DNA of 64,000 nt. It comes from Sphingobium sp. Ant17 (GTDB lineage Bacteria > Pseudomonadota > Alphaproteobacteria > Sphingomonadales > Sphingomonadaceae). Position 1 is the first letter of the stretch. Each line of letters opens with the position of its first letter. The stretch spans positions 1-64,000 of the forward strand of contig NZ_JEMV01000025.1 of assembly GCF_000588875.1 (NCBI RefSeq), given 5' to 3'. The position numbers and the translations under genes are program-made. Below are positions 55,333 through 64,000 of the stretch, piece by piece. The notes below the pieces were generated by a model that did no database searches, was not told the origin of the DNA, and saw only the letters and a program-made list of their open reading frames with translations.

Positions 55333-56534
55333 ATGGCAACCGCAACATTTAGTGGACGAACGCCCGCCAAGGCGCTGTCGCAACCGGTCGCTCAAGCCAA
55401 AGCCAAAACCCGTTTGCTCGCGATTGATGCACTGCGTGGATTGGTGATGATCATCATGCTGATCGACCATGTGCGGGAAACCTGGTTCCTTCATCATCAG
55501 GTCACAGACCCGATGAACGCCCTGACGGTCGATCCCGCGCTTTTCTTCACGCGGTTAACCAGCCAAATCTGCGCGCCGGTCTTCGTGGCCTTGACGGGAT
55601 TGTCCGCATGGCTTTTCGGCCAGACGCATAGCAAAACGGAAACGTCGCTATTCCTGATCAAACGCGGCCTGTTCCTGATGGTGGTGGATGTCACCCTCAT
55701 CACCTTTGCTTGGTCGACGACTTTCCCGCCCAAGATCTTTTGGTTGCAGGTCATCTGGACCATCGGCATCTGTATGATCGTTCTGGCAGGGCTGATACAT
55801 CTGCCGTCGCGGGTACGGCTTGCCATCGGCCTCGTGATCCTTTTCGGCCACAATCTGCTCGACTCCATCATTCTTCAGCCTGGCGACAGCTTCTTTGCGC
55901 CTTGGGCGATGCTGCATCAGCGCGCTGCGATTGATCTGGGGGCGGGCTTCGTTGCCAAGACAACCTATCCGGTCCTGCCGTGGATCGGGGTGATCCTGCT
56001 CGGGCACGCTATCGGTCCTTGGTTCGCATCGAACGTCGATCCCGCCGAACGGCGGCGGCGTCTTATGACCCTTGGTCTCGCCTTCATTCTGGGCTTCTTC
56101 GCGCTGCGCTTCTCTAATCTATACGGCGACAAGCCATGGTTCTACACCGACGACACGGTACGCACGGTGATGAGTTTCCTGGCGCTCACCAAATATCCGC
56201 CCTCATTGCTGTTCCTGCTACCTACTTTAGGTCTGGGCGCTGTGCTGCTGCCTTTTACGAAATGCGTAACGACGGCAAGGTGACGGCATGGCTCGCAGCG
56301 TTGGGAAGCGCGCCCATGTTCTACTACATCTTGCACATTTATGTTCTGCGCACTCTTTATAATGGCGCGCTGTTGATCTGGGGGCCGAACCATGGCCCGT
56401 CATTCGGTGTCGAATGGTTTGGCTGGGTCTGGATCTGGTCTGTCGCCCTGATCCTGCCGCTCTATTACCCATCCAAATGGTTCGCCCAGTATAAGCGCGA
56501 CCATAGGGACAAAAAATGGCTGCGATATTTGTGA
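55333..56534 (+). CDS. DUF1624/heparan-alpha-glucosaminide acetyltransferase-like membrane protein (frameshifted)
   Basis: About 400 aa after restoring one base. It has about 10 transmembrane segments and starts RLLAIDALRGLVMIIMLIDHVRETWF, the conserved first helix with Asp, Arg and His of the HGSNAT/YeiB-like acyltransferase group. The first frame ends at 56283. The expected FYEMRNDGKVTAWLAALGSAPMFYYILHIYVL is in the neighbouring frame, consistent with a missing G near 56250. ATG 55333 has AAGGAAG upstream. Likely acylates an amine or sugar at the membrane; its link to amino-acid breakdown is unclear. Confidence 0.8.
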
Positions 56535-57418
56535 ACGACGTCACGGCTCAGAGCAAGGATAGAGCGATTTCCACCTTCTCTTCCGTACTGGTGCGGCCGA
56601 TGACGGGTACGGATCGCGATCTCGACGGTGCGCTGTCGCTGTCGCAGGCGGTACATTGGCCCTACTGCCGGGACGACTGGAGCCTCGCCCTCGAACTCGG
56701 TCAGGGTCTGCTCGCGGAGGTGGATGGCCAGATTGTGGCCTCCACGCTCTGGTGGTCCTACGGCGATGCCTTCGCCACTTGTGGAATCATCATCGTGTCA
56801 CCCGCCATGCAGGGCCGTGGGCTGGGACGGGCATTGATGGAAAATATGCTTGAAGCGACTGGCGACCGCGCGCTTCTGCTGAACTCGACGGAAGAGGGAC
56901 ATCGCCTCTACGAAAGCTTCGGGTTCAGCGATATCAGCACCGTTCATCAGCATCAGGCCCAATTGCCTGACGTGCTCTCCGCGTTCCCGGTCGGACCTGT
57001 GCGGAATATGCGAGCAGGCGACCTGCCCGCAATCGCCAAGATGGATGAGCAGGCCTTCGGCGCAGAGCGGACTAGATTAATCGAATCGTTCAACCGCATT
57101 GGCACCTCTGCAGTCATCGAACGTAATGGCTCAATTGAAGGGTTCGCAATGTGTCGCCCCTTTGGTTTGGGCCATGCAGTCGGGCCTGTCGTCGCGGCAA
57201 CGGCAGGCGATGCCCAATCGCTGATTCGTCATTTCATGGTAGAAAAGCCAGGCGGATTCCTGCGCGTCGATACCACCGGCGACAGCGGCCTTGGCGACTG
57301 GCTAACGGCGCAGGGCCTGCCGGAAGTCGGCCACGTCACCACCATGATCCGGGGGCAGCGCCCTCCTGCGGCAGGACAAGCCCGTATCTATGGTCTTGCA
57401 AGCCAGTCTTTCGGTTGA
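56516..57418 (+). CDS. GNAT family N-acetyltransferase (two GNAT domains)
   Basis: A 300-aa protein. The first GNAT domain (about residues 25-150) has the acetyl-CoA loop QGRGLGRALMENML. The second half (about 160-290) resembles a degenerate GNAT fold (YggR/DUF-type C-terminal) with FNRIGTSAVIERNGSIEGFAMCR. The start overlaps the end of the membrane acyltransferase gene, with GGGAC upstream. It may acetylate or detoxify an amine intermediate of the operon; the substrate is unknown. Confidence 0.85.
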   Translation: MAAIFVNDVTAQSKDRAISTFSSVLVRPMTGTDRDLDGALSLSQAVHWPYCRDDWSLALELGQGLLAEVDGQIVASTLWWSYGDAFATCGIIIVSPAMQGRGLGRALMENMLEATGDRALLLNSTEEGHRLYESFGFSDISTVHQHQAQLPDVLSAFPVGPVRNMRAGDLPAIAKMDEQAFGAERTRLIESFNRIGTSAVIERNGSIEGFAMCRPFGLGHAVGPVVAATAGDAQSLIRHFMVEKPGGFLRVDTTGDSGLGDWLTAQGLPEVGHVTTMIRGQRPPAAGQARIYGLASQSFG

Positions 57419-57428
57419 GGCAAATCTC

Positions 57429-58706
57429 ATGAAACTTACCCCCTATTGGCACGATACGGCGCCTACCTTCCTGGGTACGGAAAATGGACCGGTCGAAGGC
57501 GACTATGATGTGGCGGTAGTAGGCGGTGGCTTTACCGGCCTTTCCGCTTCGATTGCGCTCGCCAAGAAAGGCGCGCGCGTCGTCTTGCTGGAAGCCGGGC
57601 AGCTAGGCGGATGCGCATCCGGGCGCAATGGCGGAATGTGCAATAATGGCTTTGCACAGGATTATGCCGGCATGGTCGGCCGCCTTGGTGCCGATGTCAC
57701 CAAACGCCTCTACCAAAGCTTCAACACAGCCGTGGATACGGTTGAACGCATTATCCGCGAAGAAGCGATAGACTGCGATTTCAAACGCGTCGGCAAGTTC
57801 AAGATGGCGGCCAAACCCGCCCATTATGATAAATTGGCACGGTCGCAGGAACTGATGGCGCAAGGAGCCGATCCTGACGCTTATATGGTTTCCCGCCAGG
57901 ACATGGGCTCGGAAGTCGGCACCGACCGTTATTTCGGCGGCCTGATCTTTCCTAAAAGTGCGGCGATGCATATGGGCAAGTTCACCCATGGGCTTGCGAC
58001 AGCAGCGGCGCGCCATGGTGTCCGGCTGCATGAGAACAGCCCAGTCACACGCATGAAGCGATTGAACGGTCATGCTCACAGCCTGTCCACCCCATCGGGT
58101 CAGGTTACGGCCAAGCAGGTGCTCCTTGCGACGGGCACCTCCGCTGTCGGACCGCTATCCTATTTCCGCCGTCGTATCGTTCCGGTGGGCGCGTTTTTGA
58201 TCGTTACCGAACCCTTGTCGCAAGCGCGGCTGGACAGCCTGCTACCGCATCGCCGCAACGCGACCGACACACGTAATTTCGTCAGCTATTTCCGTGTCAC
58301 GCCCGACAATCGCCTGCTGTTCGGCGGTCGGGCGCGCTTTGCCAAATCCAACCCTCAGTCGGACGTGAAGAGCGGCAGCGTCCTCCAGCGGTCGATGATC
58401 GAGATATTCCCTACCATGTCCGATGTCCGTATTGATTATTGCTGGGGCGGGATGGTCGACATGACAGCCGACCGCCTGCCGCGTGCTGGCGAACATAACG
58501 GCCTTTTCTATTCCATGGGCTATAGTGGCCACGGCACACAGATGTCGACTTACATGGGTCAGGTCATGGCAGATGTGATGGACGGCAACGCCGCGGCCAA
58601 CCCTTGGAACGATTTTGATTGGCCGGCCATTCCCGGACATTTCGGCCCGACATGGTTCCTGCCGTTTGTCGGCGCATATTATAAATTGCAGGACATCTTG
58701 CACTGA
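57429..58706 (+). CDS. FAD-dependent amine/amino-acid oxidase, PuuB/DadA-like
   Basis: A 425-aa flavoenzyme. The FAD motif YDVAVVGGGFTGLSASIAL is at about residues 26-44, followed by the ribose-binding LLEAGQLGGCASGRNGG. SGRNGG is typical of gamma-glutamylputrescine oxidase-like members. The C-terminal FAD contact is DRLPRAGEHNGLFYSMGYSGHGTQMS. It oxidises a secondary amine or amino acid to an imine with release of H2O2 or electron transfer. ATG 57429 has GAGG 8 nt upstream. The aldehyde dehydrogenase encoded next would oxidise the aldehyde formed on imine hydrolysis, as in the Puu pathway. Confidence 0.88.
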   Translation: MKLTPYWHDTAPTFLGTENGPVEGDYDVAVVGGGFTGLSASIALAKKGARVVLLEAGQLGGCASGRNGGMCNNGFAQDYAGMVGRLGADVTKRLYQSFNTAVDTVERIIREEAIDCDFKRVGKFKMAAKPAHYDKLARSQELMAQGADPDAYMVSRQDMGSEVGTDRYFGGLIFPKSAAMHMGKFTHGLATAAARHGVRLHENSPVTRMKRLNGHAHSLSTPSGQVTAKQVLLATGTSAVGPLSYFRRRIVPVGAFLIVTEPLSQARLDSLLPHRRNATDTRNFVSYFRVTPDNRLLFGGRARFAKSNPQSDVKSGSVLQRSMIEIFPTMSDVRIDYCWGGMVDMTADRLPRAGEHNGLFYSMGYSGHGTQMSTYMGQVMADVMDGNAAANPWNDFDWPAIPGHFGPTWFLPFVGAYYKLQDILH

Positions 58707-58756
58707 ACGATTCCAAATATCGGGCCTATCTTCAACAGCATCACAAGGACAGATCC

Positions 58757-60193
58757 GTGAGCGTCCCAGAGTACCGTCAATTCTATATCAATGGTCAGTG
58801 GCGCTCATCATCGTCGGGCAAAAGCAGCGCGATCGTCTGCCCGGTGACGGAAAAGGTCATAGGCTCTCTCGCCCTGGGCACCGCCGCCGATGTCGATGAT
58901 GCCGTGGCGGCGGCGCGACGAGCGTTCTCGACATTTTCGGTCACCTCTGTCGAGGAACGGCGCGCGCTTTTGGAACGGGTGCAGACCCTCATGGAAGTCA
59001 GGGCCGAAGAATTAGCGGTAGCAATGACGACGGAAATGGGCACCGCCATTAGCTTTGCGCGCAGCGCGCAGGTGCCGTTCGGGATCGCCCATGTCCGGGC
59101 GGCGATAGAGGCGCTGAGTGACTATGCCTTCGTCGCCCACCAAGGATCAACCGCGATCGTGCGGGAGCCGATCGGCGTCTGCGGCCTGATCACGCCCTGG
59201 AATTGGCCGCTCTACCAGATCACCGCCAAAGTCGCGCCCGCGATCGCTGCAGGGTGTACGGTTGTTCTAAAGCCGAGCGAATTGTCGCCACTGAGCGCCC
59301 TGTTGTTCGCGCAGATCATGCATGATGCCGGGACGCCGCCCGGTGTCTTCAATTTGGTCAATGGTACGGGGGAAGAGGTCGGCGCGGCCGTAGCCTCGCA
59401 CCCCGACGTCGACATGGTATCGATCACCGGCTCGGTGCGCGCCGGCATATTGGTGGCGCAATCTGCCGCCGTGACGGTCAAGCGCGTGGTGCAGGAGTTG
59501 GGCGGAAAATCGCCCAATATCTTATTGCCCGATGCCGATTTTGAGCGCGTGGTGCCGCTGGGCGTTGCGTCGGCCTTGCGCAATGTCGGGCAGTCTTGCA
59601 GCGCCCCGACACGGATGATCGTGCCCGCCGATCGGCTGGAAGAAGTGGAAACGCTTGCCCGGCATCATGCGGAAAACATGGTCGTGGGCGATCCCATGAC
59701 GCAGGACACCGTCCTGGGTCCAGTTGCTAACAGGGCGCAATTTGATCGTGTACAGCATATGATCGCCGTTGGCATCGACGAAGGGGCGAAGCTGATCTGC
59801 GGTGGTCCGGGCCGTCCCGAAGGATTGAGCGAAGGCTATTTTACGCGGCCCACCATATTTTCCGGCGTCACCACCAACATGCGCATCGCGCAGGAAGAGA
59901 TTTTCGGGCCGGTTCTATGCATCATTCCCTATGCGACGGAAGAAGAAGCGATCATGATCGCCAACGACACCGTCTATGGTCTGGGAGCCCATGTCCAGTC
60001 GGCGGATCTGGAAAGCGCGCGGCGGGTCGCAAGGCGCATCCGATCCGGCCAAGTGCATATCAACCACCCTGCTTGGGACGCACATGCGGCATTTGGCGGT
60101 TACAAACAGTCGGGCAACGGCCGCGAATATGGCGTGTTCGGATTGGAAGAATGCCTCGAGACGAAGGCTATATTGGGATATGCCCCGTCATGA
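58757..60193 (+). CDS. NAD(P)-dependent aldehyde dehydrogenase
   Basis: A 478-aa ALDH superfamily enzyme. It shows PWNWPLYQITAKVAPA, the general base Glu247 in VQELGGKSPN, the catalytic Cys281 in NVGQSCSAPTR, and EEIFGPVLCII. The length is normal. It starts at GTG 58757, preceded by AAGGAC, and is followed 132 bp later by a second flavoenzyme gene. It converts the aldehyde from amine oxidation (or from D-threonine-aldolase-type cleavage) to a carboxylate. Confidence 0.95.
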   Translation: MSVPEYRQFYINGQWRSSSSGKSSAIVCPVTEKVIGSLALGTAADVDDAVAAARRAFSTFSVTSVEERRALLERVQTLMEVRAEELAVAMTTEMGTAISFARSAQVPFGIAHVRAAIEALSDYAFVAHQGSTAIVREPIGVCGLITPWNWPLYQITAKVAPAIAAGCTVVLKPSELSPLSALLFAQIMHDAGTPPGVFNLVNGTGEEVGAAVASHPDVDMVSITGSVRAGILVAQSAAVTVKRVVQELGGKSPNILLPDADFERVVPLGVASALRNVGQSCSAPTRMIVPADRLEEVETLARHHAENMVVGDPMTQDTVLGPVANRAQFDRVQHMIAVGIDEGAKLICGGPGRPEGLSEGYFTRPTIFSGVTTNMRIAQEEIFGPVLCIIPYATEEEAIMIANDTVYGLGAHVQSADLESARRVARRIRSGQVHINHPAWDAHAAFGGYKQSGNGREYGVFGLEECLETKAILGYAPS

Positions 60194-60325
60194 CGGACGA
60201 CGCAGGGGCTGTCGCCAAATCCTCTTGGTGGGTTCATGGGCTACACCTTCGCAGACCATGTCTGGTGGCAAGGCTAGGCCACTTCCTCCGCAATGCATGT
60301 ACCGAATACAGGCTGGAACTCCATC

Positions 60326-61648
60326 ATGTCACCCAGAATTAAAAAGATTGCCAGCGACGATATTCTTCCCCGGGCCGCCGATGTCGTCATCATCGGAGGC
60401 GGTATAGTCGGCGCGGCAACGGCCTACTATCTTGCGAAACGGGGCCTGTCCGTAGCGCTGCTGGAAAAGGGCTATGTCGGATGTGAGCAATCCAGCCGAA
60501 ACTGGGGATGGTGCAGGCAGCAGAACCGGGACGCGCGCGAAATGCCGCTATCGGTCCTGTCGATGGGTCTGTGGGACAAGTTGGCCGATGAAATCGGCGA
60601 GGATTTGGGCTTTCGCCGGAGTGGCCTCCTCTATGCCAGCGATGATGACAAGCAACTGGCTGAATGGGAGAAGTGGCAGGAAACCGCGCGGCTTTTTGAT
60701 GTCGAAACGCGAATGTTGTCAGCACGCGAAGCTGCGGAGACGTTCCCCGAAACCAAGCGCAAATGGCGCGGTGGCATCCACGCCGCGCGCGACGGCAAGG
60801 CCGAACCTGCCCTGGCCGCCCCGGTCCTGGCCGAAGGTTCGCGCGCGCTGGGGGCGACGATCCATCAACAATGCGCCGCCCATGCTCTGGATATCACCAA
60901 TGGGTCGGTAAGCGGCGTTCATACGGAGAAGGGGTATATTGCTACCAATGCCGTTCTGTGTGCCGCCGGCGCATGGGCGTCAGCATTTTGCCACACGTCG
61001 GGCGTGCATTTCCCGCAAGCCAGCGTCCGTCAGACCGCGCTTCGGTCCCGCCCAGCCCCCAATGTCGGCGAAGTCCTCTATACTCCCGACTGCGCGCTCA
61101 CCCGCAGGCTGGACGGCAGCTACACCATGACGATCAGCGGCAAGGCGACTTTGGAAGTCACGCCGCAGAGCTTGCGCTTTGCCAAGCCATTCATGCCCAT
61201 GTTTCTCAAACGCCTGCGTGCCGTGCAGGTAGGCGTCGGCAAATCCTTCTTTGTCGGGCCGGAATCCGTTTCCAGTTGGTGGTCGGGCAAAGACAACCGC
61301 TTTTCCGATATTCGGGTGTTGGACCCCAACCCCGATCCGAAATTTATCGCAGCGATCCTTGCCAATGTCCGCGCCCGCTTCCCGGCGCTGGCGGACATAG
61401 AAGTCGATGAGGCCTGGGGTGCCTATGTCGATTCCACCCCCGATGCGGTGCCCGTCATTTCGCCCGTCGATGGGATTAGCGGCTACTATCTCGCCGCTGG
61501 CTGTTCTGGGCATGGTTTTGGTGTTGGCCCGGGCATCGGGTTTTTGGCGGCGGAACTGATCGCCAATGACAAACCCAGTGTCGACCCTCACCCCTACAGG
61601 CTGTCTCGATGGTCGGACGGTAGCAAGATCGAAGTCGGCGCACTGTAG
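60326..61648 (+). CDS. FAD-dependent oxidoreductase, DadA/D-amino-acid dehydrogenase-like
   Basis: A 440-aa protein. The FAD motif is ADVVIIGGGIVGAATAYYLAKRG at about residues 18-40, followed by LLEKGYVGCEQSSRNWGWCRQQNRD. SSRNWGWCRQQ is common in DadA-like enzymes near opine or hydroxyproline genes. The C-terminal block is DSTPDAVPVISPVDGISGYYLAAGCSGHGFGVGPG. ATG 60326 is chosen for lack of homology before it; the ribosome site is weak. Last gene of the operon; probably dehydrogenates a D-amino acid or N-alkyl amino acid. Confidence 0.9.
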   Translation: MSPRIKKIASDDILPRAADVVIIGGGIVGAATAYYLAKRGLSVALLEKGYVGCEQSSRNWGWCRQQNRDAREMPLSVLSMGLWDKLADEIGEDLGFRRSGLLYASDDDKQLAEWEKWQETARLFDVETRMLSAREAAETFPETKRKWRGGIHAARDGKAEPALAAPVLAEGSRALGATIHQQCAAHALDITNGSVSGVHTEKGYIATNAVLCAAGAWASAFCHTSGVHFPQASVRQTALRSRPAPNVGEVLYTPDCALTRRLDGSYTMTISGKATLEVTPQSLRFAKPFMPMFLKRLRAVQVGVGKSFFVGPESVSSWWSGKDNRFSDIRVLDPNPDPKFIAAILANVRARFPALADIEVDEAWGAYVDSTPDAVPVISPVDGISGYYLAAGCSGHGFGVGPGIGFLAAELIANDKPSVDPHPYRLSRWSDGSKIEVGAL

Positions 61649-61959
61649 TCCTTAGTCAAATCGCAGATTTCAAGACTATGCTTTGACCGAAGTTTATCAG
61701 TTTCGATTGCCATGGAACGCTGATGTCCTCAGGGAATACTTGCGGCGGACCTGCAAGGTCTGTGCGTGAAATATCCTTAAGCAGATGCTGATAGCGCATA
61801 TCAGGCTATTCCAAACTGTGGGCGATATGAGGATGTGCCAGCAGGCCTTTCAAAAATCGCGACGAAATTCCGCTTGTGATACTTTCCAACACGATGGACG
61901 AGTATATCAAGCAGTGTCGGCCTGCTTGGCGCGCCATTTCATGCTGCCTACACCGCCGC
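61649..61959. other. Intergenic sequence downstream of the amine operon
   Basis: No credible gene, RNA or terminator was recognised in about 310 bp between the flavoenzyme stop and the decayed regulator remnant. Open frames here are short and lack ribosome sites. Confidence 0.5.
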
Positions 61960-62417
61960 GCCAATGGCAGCACCGCGACGATTTCCTTGACCGCCAGCCT
62001 TGTCCCCCGCGCCAGCCACCTGACCGCCGCTCGAAAAACGTATGGCCAAACTGCCGCTCCAGCTTGGCCAGCCCCTGCGTCAGCCCGGGTTCTGTAGCGC
62101 GCGCACGCCAGCCGGACGATGATATCCTGCATCGCCTGCACGATCGGGTCCGGTTCCGCCGTCTGCACGAACGCCCCGCCCTTCGCCCCTTTCACATTGC
62201 GGATGATCCCCGCGACCTCCAGACTGCGCAAAGCCTAGCGCAGCCCGCTCCGACTGACCTGAAATTCGACTGCCAGTTTGCGCTCTGCCGGCAGTTTGTC
62301 CCCGGCCTTGAGCGTGCCTGCCGCCAGTTGCTCGCGGATCTGTTAGCATATCACCTTGAATGCGCGCCGCGTCTTGATAGGGACGAAACTGGGCTTAGTG
62401 GACGGGGACGATGCCAT
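61960..62417 (-). pseudogene. Decayed GntR-family regulator, possibly fused to a LysR remnant
   Basis: From ATG 62417 (GGAG upstream) the reading MASSPSTKPSFVPIKTRRAF is a normal FadR-type GntR start. In-frame stops occur at codon 25 (TAA, 62343-62345) and codon 61 (TAG, 62235-62237), where homologues I recall have Glu (ICEQIREQL; RxALREALRSLE). Between and after the stops the frame still reads QIREQLAAGTLKAGDKLPAERKLAVEFQVSRSGLR and SLEVAGIIRNVKGAKGGAF. After LACAR (about 62095) the frame shifts and the sequence LTQGLAKLERQFGHTFFERRSGG looks like a LysR HTH fragment. Two nonsense changes plus loss of the effector domain make this a true pseudogene. Confidence 0.8.
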
Positions 62418-62836
62418 GAACTGCGCTCCGAATGGAACGTCCAAGCTATAGCCGCCGCCGCAAAAGGCGCAATGACCGGACCAAAGGCTATTGTGAACCG
62501 TCTGGATGGCACGATATGTGTCGAACGGACATTCCAGTGGCTGCAAATGTCGATACATCAGATGCTACGCTCATAAATCCATACGGTCCTTTCATTCACG
62601 GAGGTCAGTCTCACCGCCCGTGAGTAGGTCCTTAGTGTACGCTGGTTTCATGGTACTGACAAAGGTTCGGGCGGATGCAGCATCACTTTTGGCCCAGAAG
62701 ACAAACAAATCGAAAGATATAGCGAGAATTTTCCAACAATTTACCCCTATTTATCGCAGTCCCTAGCCGATCTGATGATAGCTCGAATGCCGCGGCGCTG
62801 ATGTTCATCGGCACCCAAGCTCGAAAGGCAAGGACC
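62418..62836. other. Intergenic region before the hydrolase gene
   Basis: About 420 bp without a supported gene. Composition is more AT-rich towards 62700-62760. It should hold the promoter of the alpha/beta hydrolase, but no clear elements or operators were assigned. Confidence 0.4.
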
Positions 62837-63810
62837 ATGATGAAACGTCCCCTCACCAATGCGCTCGCGCTGCTGACCCTCGCCACCCCAGCGACCGGCT
62901 TTGCGCAATGCGCGCCAAACAAGCCCATTCTCGCTGCCCATGCGGTTCCCGTCATCCACTACAGGTCTGCCATGATTGACGGCGTGAAGGTCTTCTATCG
63001 TGAAGCCGGCCCCAAGGATGCGCCGGTCGTGCTGCTTCTGCACGGCTTCCCAACCTCCTCACACCAGTATCGCAATCTCATTCCGTTGTTGGCAGATCGC
63101 TATCGTGTGATCGCCCCCGATTACCCCGGATACGGACAAAGCGATGCCCCGGACCACAAATCCTTTTCCTACACATTCGCCAGGATGGCCGACGTGGTTG
63201 AAAAGCTCACGCGTGTGGTTGGTGCCGACAAGTACAGCCTCTACGTTATGGATTACGGAGCGCCGATCGGATACCGCCTTGCCCTGAAGCATCCCAACAA
63301 AGTGCAGTCGCTGATCGTCCAGAACGGCAATGCTTATGACGAAGGCCTCAAGGAATTCTGGGACCCGATCAAGGCCTATTGGGCCGAGAACACGCCCGAA
63401 CGCCGCAAGGCGCTGGAAAAGCTGCTCACGCTGGAAACCACCAAGTTCCAATACACCGACGGCATGGGGGATGTGGCGCGGATCAGCCGGATAACTGGAT
63501 CGTGGACCAGGCACTCCTCAATCGTTCCGGCAACAGCGACATTCAACTCGATATGTTCCGCGATTACGGCAGCAACATCCCGTTATACCCACAGTTCCAG
63601 GCGTTCTTCCGCCAATATCAGCCGCCGACGCTGATCGTCTGGGGCAAGAACGACTATATTTTTCCGGAAGCCGGTGCGCATCCCTACCTGCGCGATCTGC
63701 CCAAGGCGGAGATGCACATTCTCGATAGCGGTCACTTTGCGCTCGAGGACAGGCTCAATGTGATGGCCCCACTTATCCGCGATTTCCTTGATCGCAAGAT
63801 CTGCTCCTGA
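62837..63810 (+). CDS. Exported alpha/beta hydrolase with Asp nucleophile, haloalkane dehalogenase/epoxide hydrolase-like (frameshifted)
   Basis: About 324 aa after restoring one base. A signal peptide ([24 protein letters not shown]) precedes the hydrolase core. [17 protein letters not shown] is the oxyanion motif and [11 protein letters not shown] follows. The nucleophile elbow [13 protein letters not shown] has Asp where esterases have Ser, as in haloalkane dehalogenases and epoxide hydrolases. The later blocks are [10 protein letters not shown] and the His in DSGHFALED. The frame breaks at 63487 (ARIS should continue [16 protein letters not shown] read as CC). The location is probably periplasmic. 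The exact reaction (dehalogenation, epoxide or ester hydrolysis) is open. Confidence 0.85.
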
Positions 63811-63899
63811 CGCGCCGCGAAGTCGAGATGCCGGCCGCTTGACTCCCTCGGGCCGGGGTCAGCCGTCTCCTATTGGTATCGCTCCGGAAAGGACACCTC

Positions 63900-64000
63900 A
63901 TGACAAATGCGCAAATCAGCGACGCAGGCAGAGCCGCGCAATCTCGATCCATTGTCCTCGTCCATGGGGCGTTCGTTGATGCCTCCGGCTGGCAGGGGGT
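63900..64000 (+). CDS. Alpha/beta hydrolase, 5' part only (runs off the window)
   Basis: ATG 63900 follows AAAGGACACCTC. The 33 visible residues include RSIVLVHGAFVDASGWQG, the first strand and oxyanion-hole motif of small alpha/beta hydrolases (HGAFxDxSxW) often annotated as esterases or salicylate-esterase-like proteins. The catalytic residues lie beyond the window edge. No signal peptide. Confidence 0.75.
   Translation, partial: MTNAQISDAGRAAQSRSIVLVHGAFVDASGWQG

Noticed and set aside
61785..62576. Plus-strand open frame of 263 codons over the regulator remnant
   Set aside because: The minus strand reads clear GntR sequence here, and the plus-strand product is low-complexity Arg/Gln/His without motifs.
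3305..63810. Programmed ribosomal frameshifting as a shared mechanism for the nine frame breaks
   Set aside because: Only the monooxygenase site has a proper slippery heptamer. The others lack it, and all are explained by a missing G or C.
1..64000. tRNA, rRNA, CRISPR arrays, transposases or attachment sites
   Set aside because: Scanned for by eye on both strands and none found; a dedicated tRNA or IS search was not possible.

Overview
The window looks like a chromosomal segment of a sphingomonad (Sphingobium/Sphingomonas/Novosphingobium-like alphaproteobacterium). This rests on high GC throughout, three TonB-dependent receptors paired with carbohydrate or catabolic genes, a Zymomonas-type GH68 enzyme without a signal peptide, a Rieske oxygenase/flavin monooxygenase cluster, and candidate EcfG- and RpoH-type promoters. 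No rRNA, tRNA, CRISPR array or intact mobile element was seen.

Layout. (1) 47-7005: catabolic cluster with a ThDP enzyme, a Rieske oxygenase and a Baeyer-Villiger-type monooxygenase on the minus strand, divergent from an SDR and an alpha/beta hydrolase. (2) 7037-13425: housekeeping and stress genes (DUF2520 protein, HtpG, two transglutaminase-like proteins, an N-formylglutamate amidohydrolase-like protein, DUF1206 membrane protein). (3) 13542-19209: signalling block with a double-domain KaiC-like ATPase, a hybrid histidine kinase, and a convergent MHYT hybrid kinase. (4) 19315-26652: ROK regulator, TonB receptor, YdcF-like protein, S1/P1-like nuclease, MFS permease. (5) 26891-37460: LacI-controlled operon with tandem palindromic operators, GH68 fructosyl enzyme, ROK fructokinase, tannase/feruloyl-esterase-like lipoprotein, SGNH esterase, TonB receptor, DUF3237 protein and MFS. 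I read it as a possible acylated-sucrose utilisation system. (6) 37603-39369: SRPBCC protein and diguanylate cyclase. (7) 39395-52414: a tightly overlapping operon (TonB receptor, arylsulfatase, NagZ-like GH3, second GH3, formylglycine-generating enzyme, GlcNAc-6-sulfatase-like sulfatase, MFS) divergent from a LacI regulator with a 20-bp perfect palindrome between them. This is a candidate locus for sulfated, GlcNAc-containing glycans. (8) 52683-61648: LysR regulator divergent from an operon for D-amino-acid, hydroxy-amino-acid or amine breakdown (DSD1-like PLP enzyme, RidA, membrane acyltransferase, GNAT, two DadA/PuuB-like flavoenzymes, aldehyde dehydrogenase). (9) 61649-64000: a decayed GntR regulator, an Asp-nucleophile alpha/beta hydrolase with a signal peptide, and the start of another hydrolase.

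Eight otherwise full-length genes are interrupted by nine frameshifts. All nine are in the same direction (one base missing) and lie in or next to short G/C runs. This pattern points to systematic sequence-consensus error more than to biology, so these genes are annotated as single genes with the break marked.
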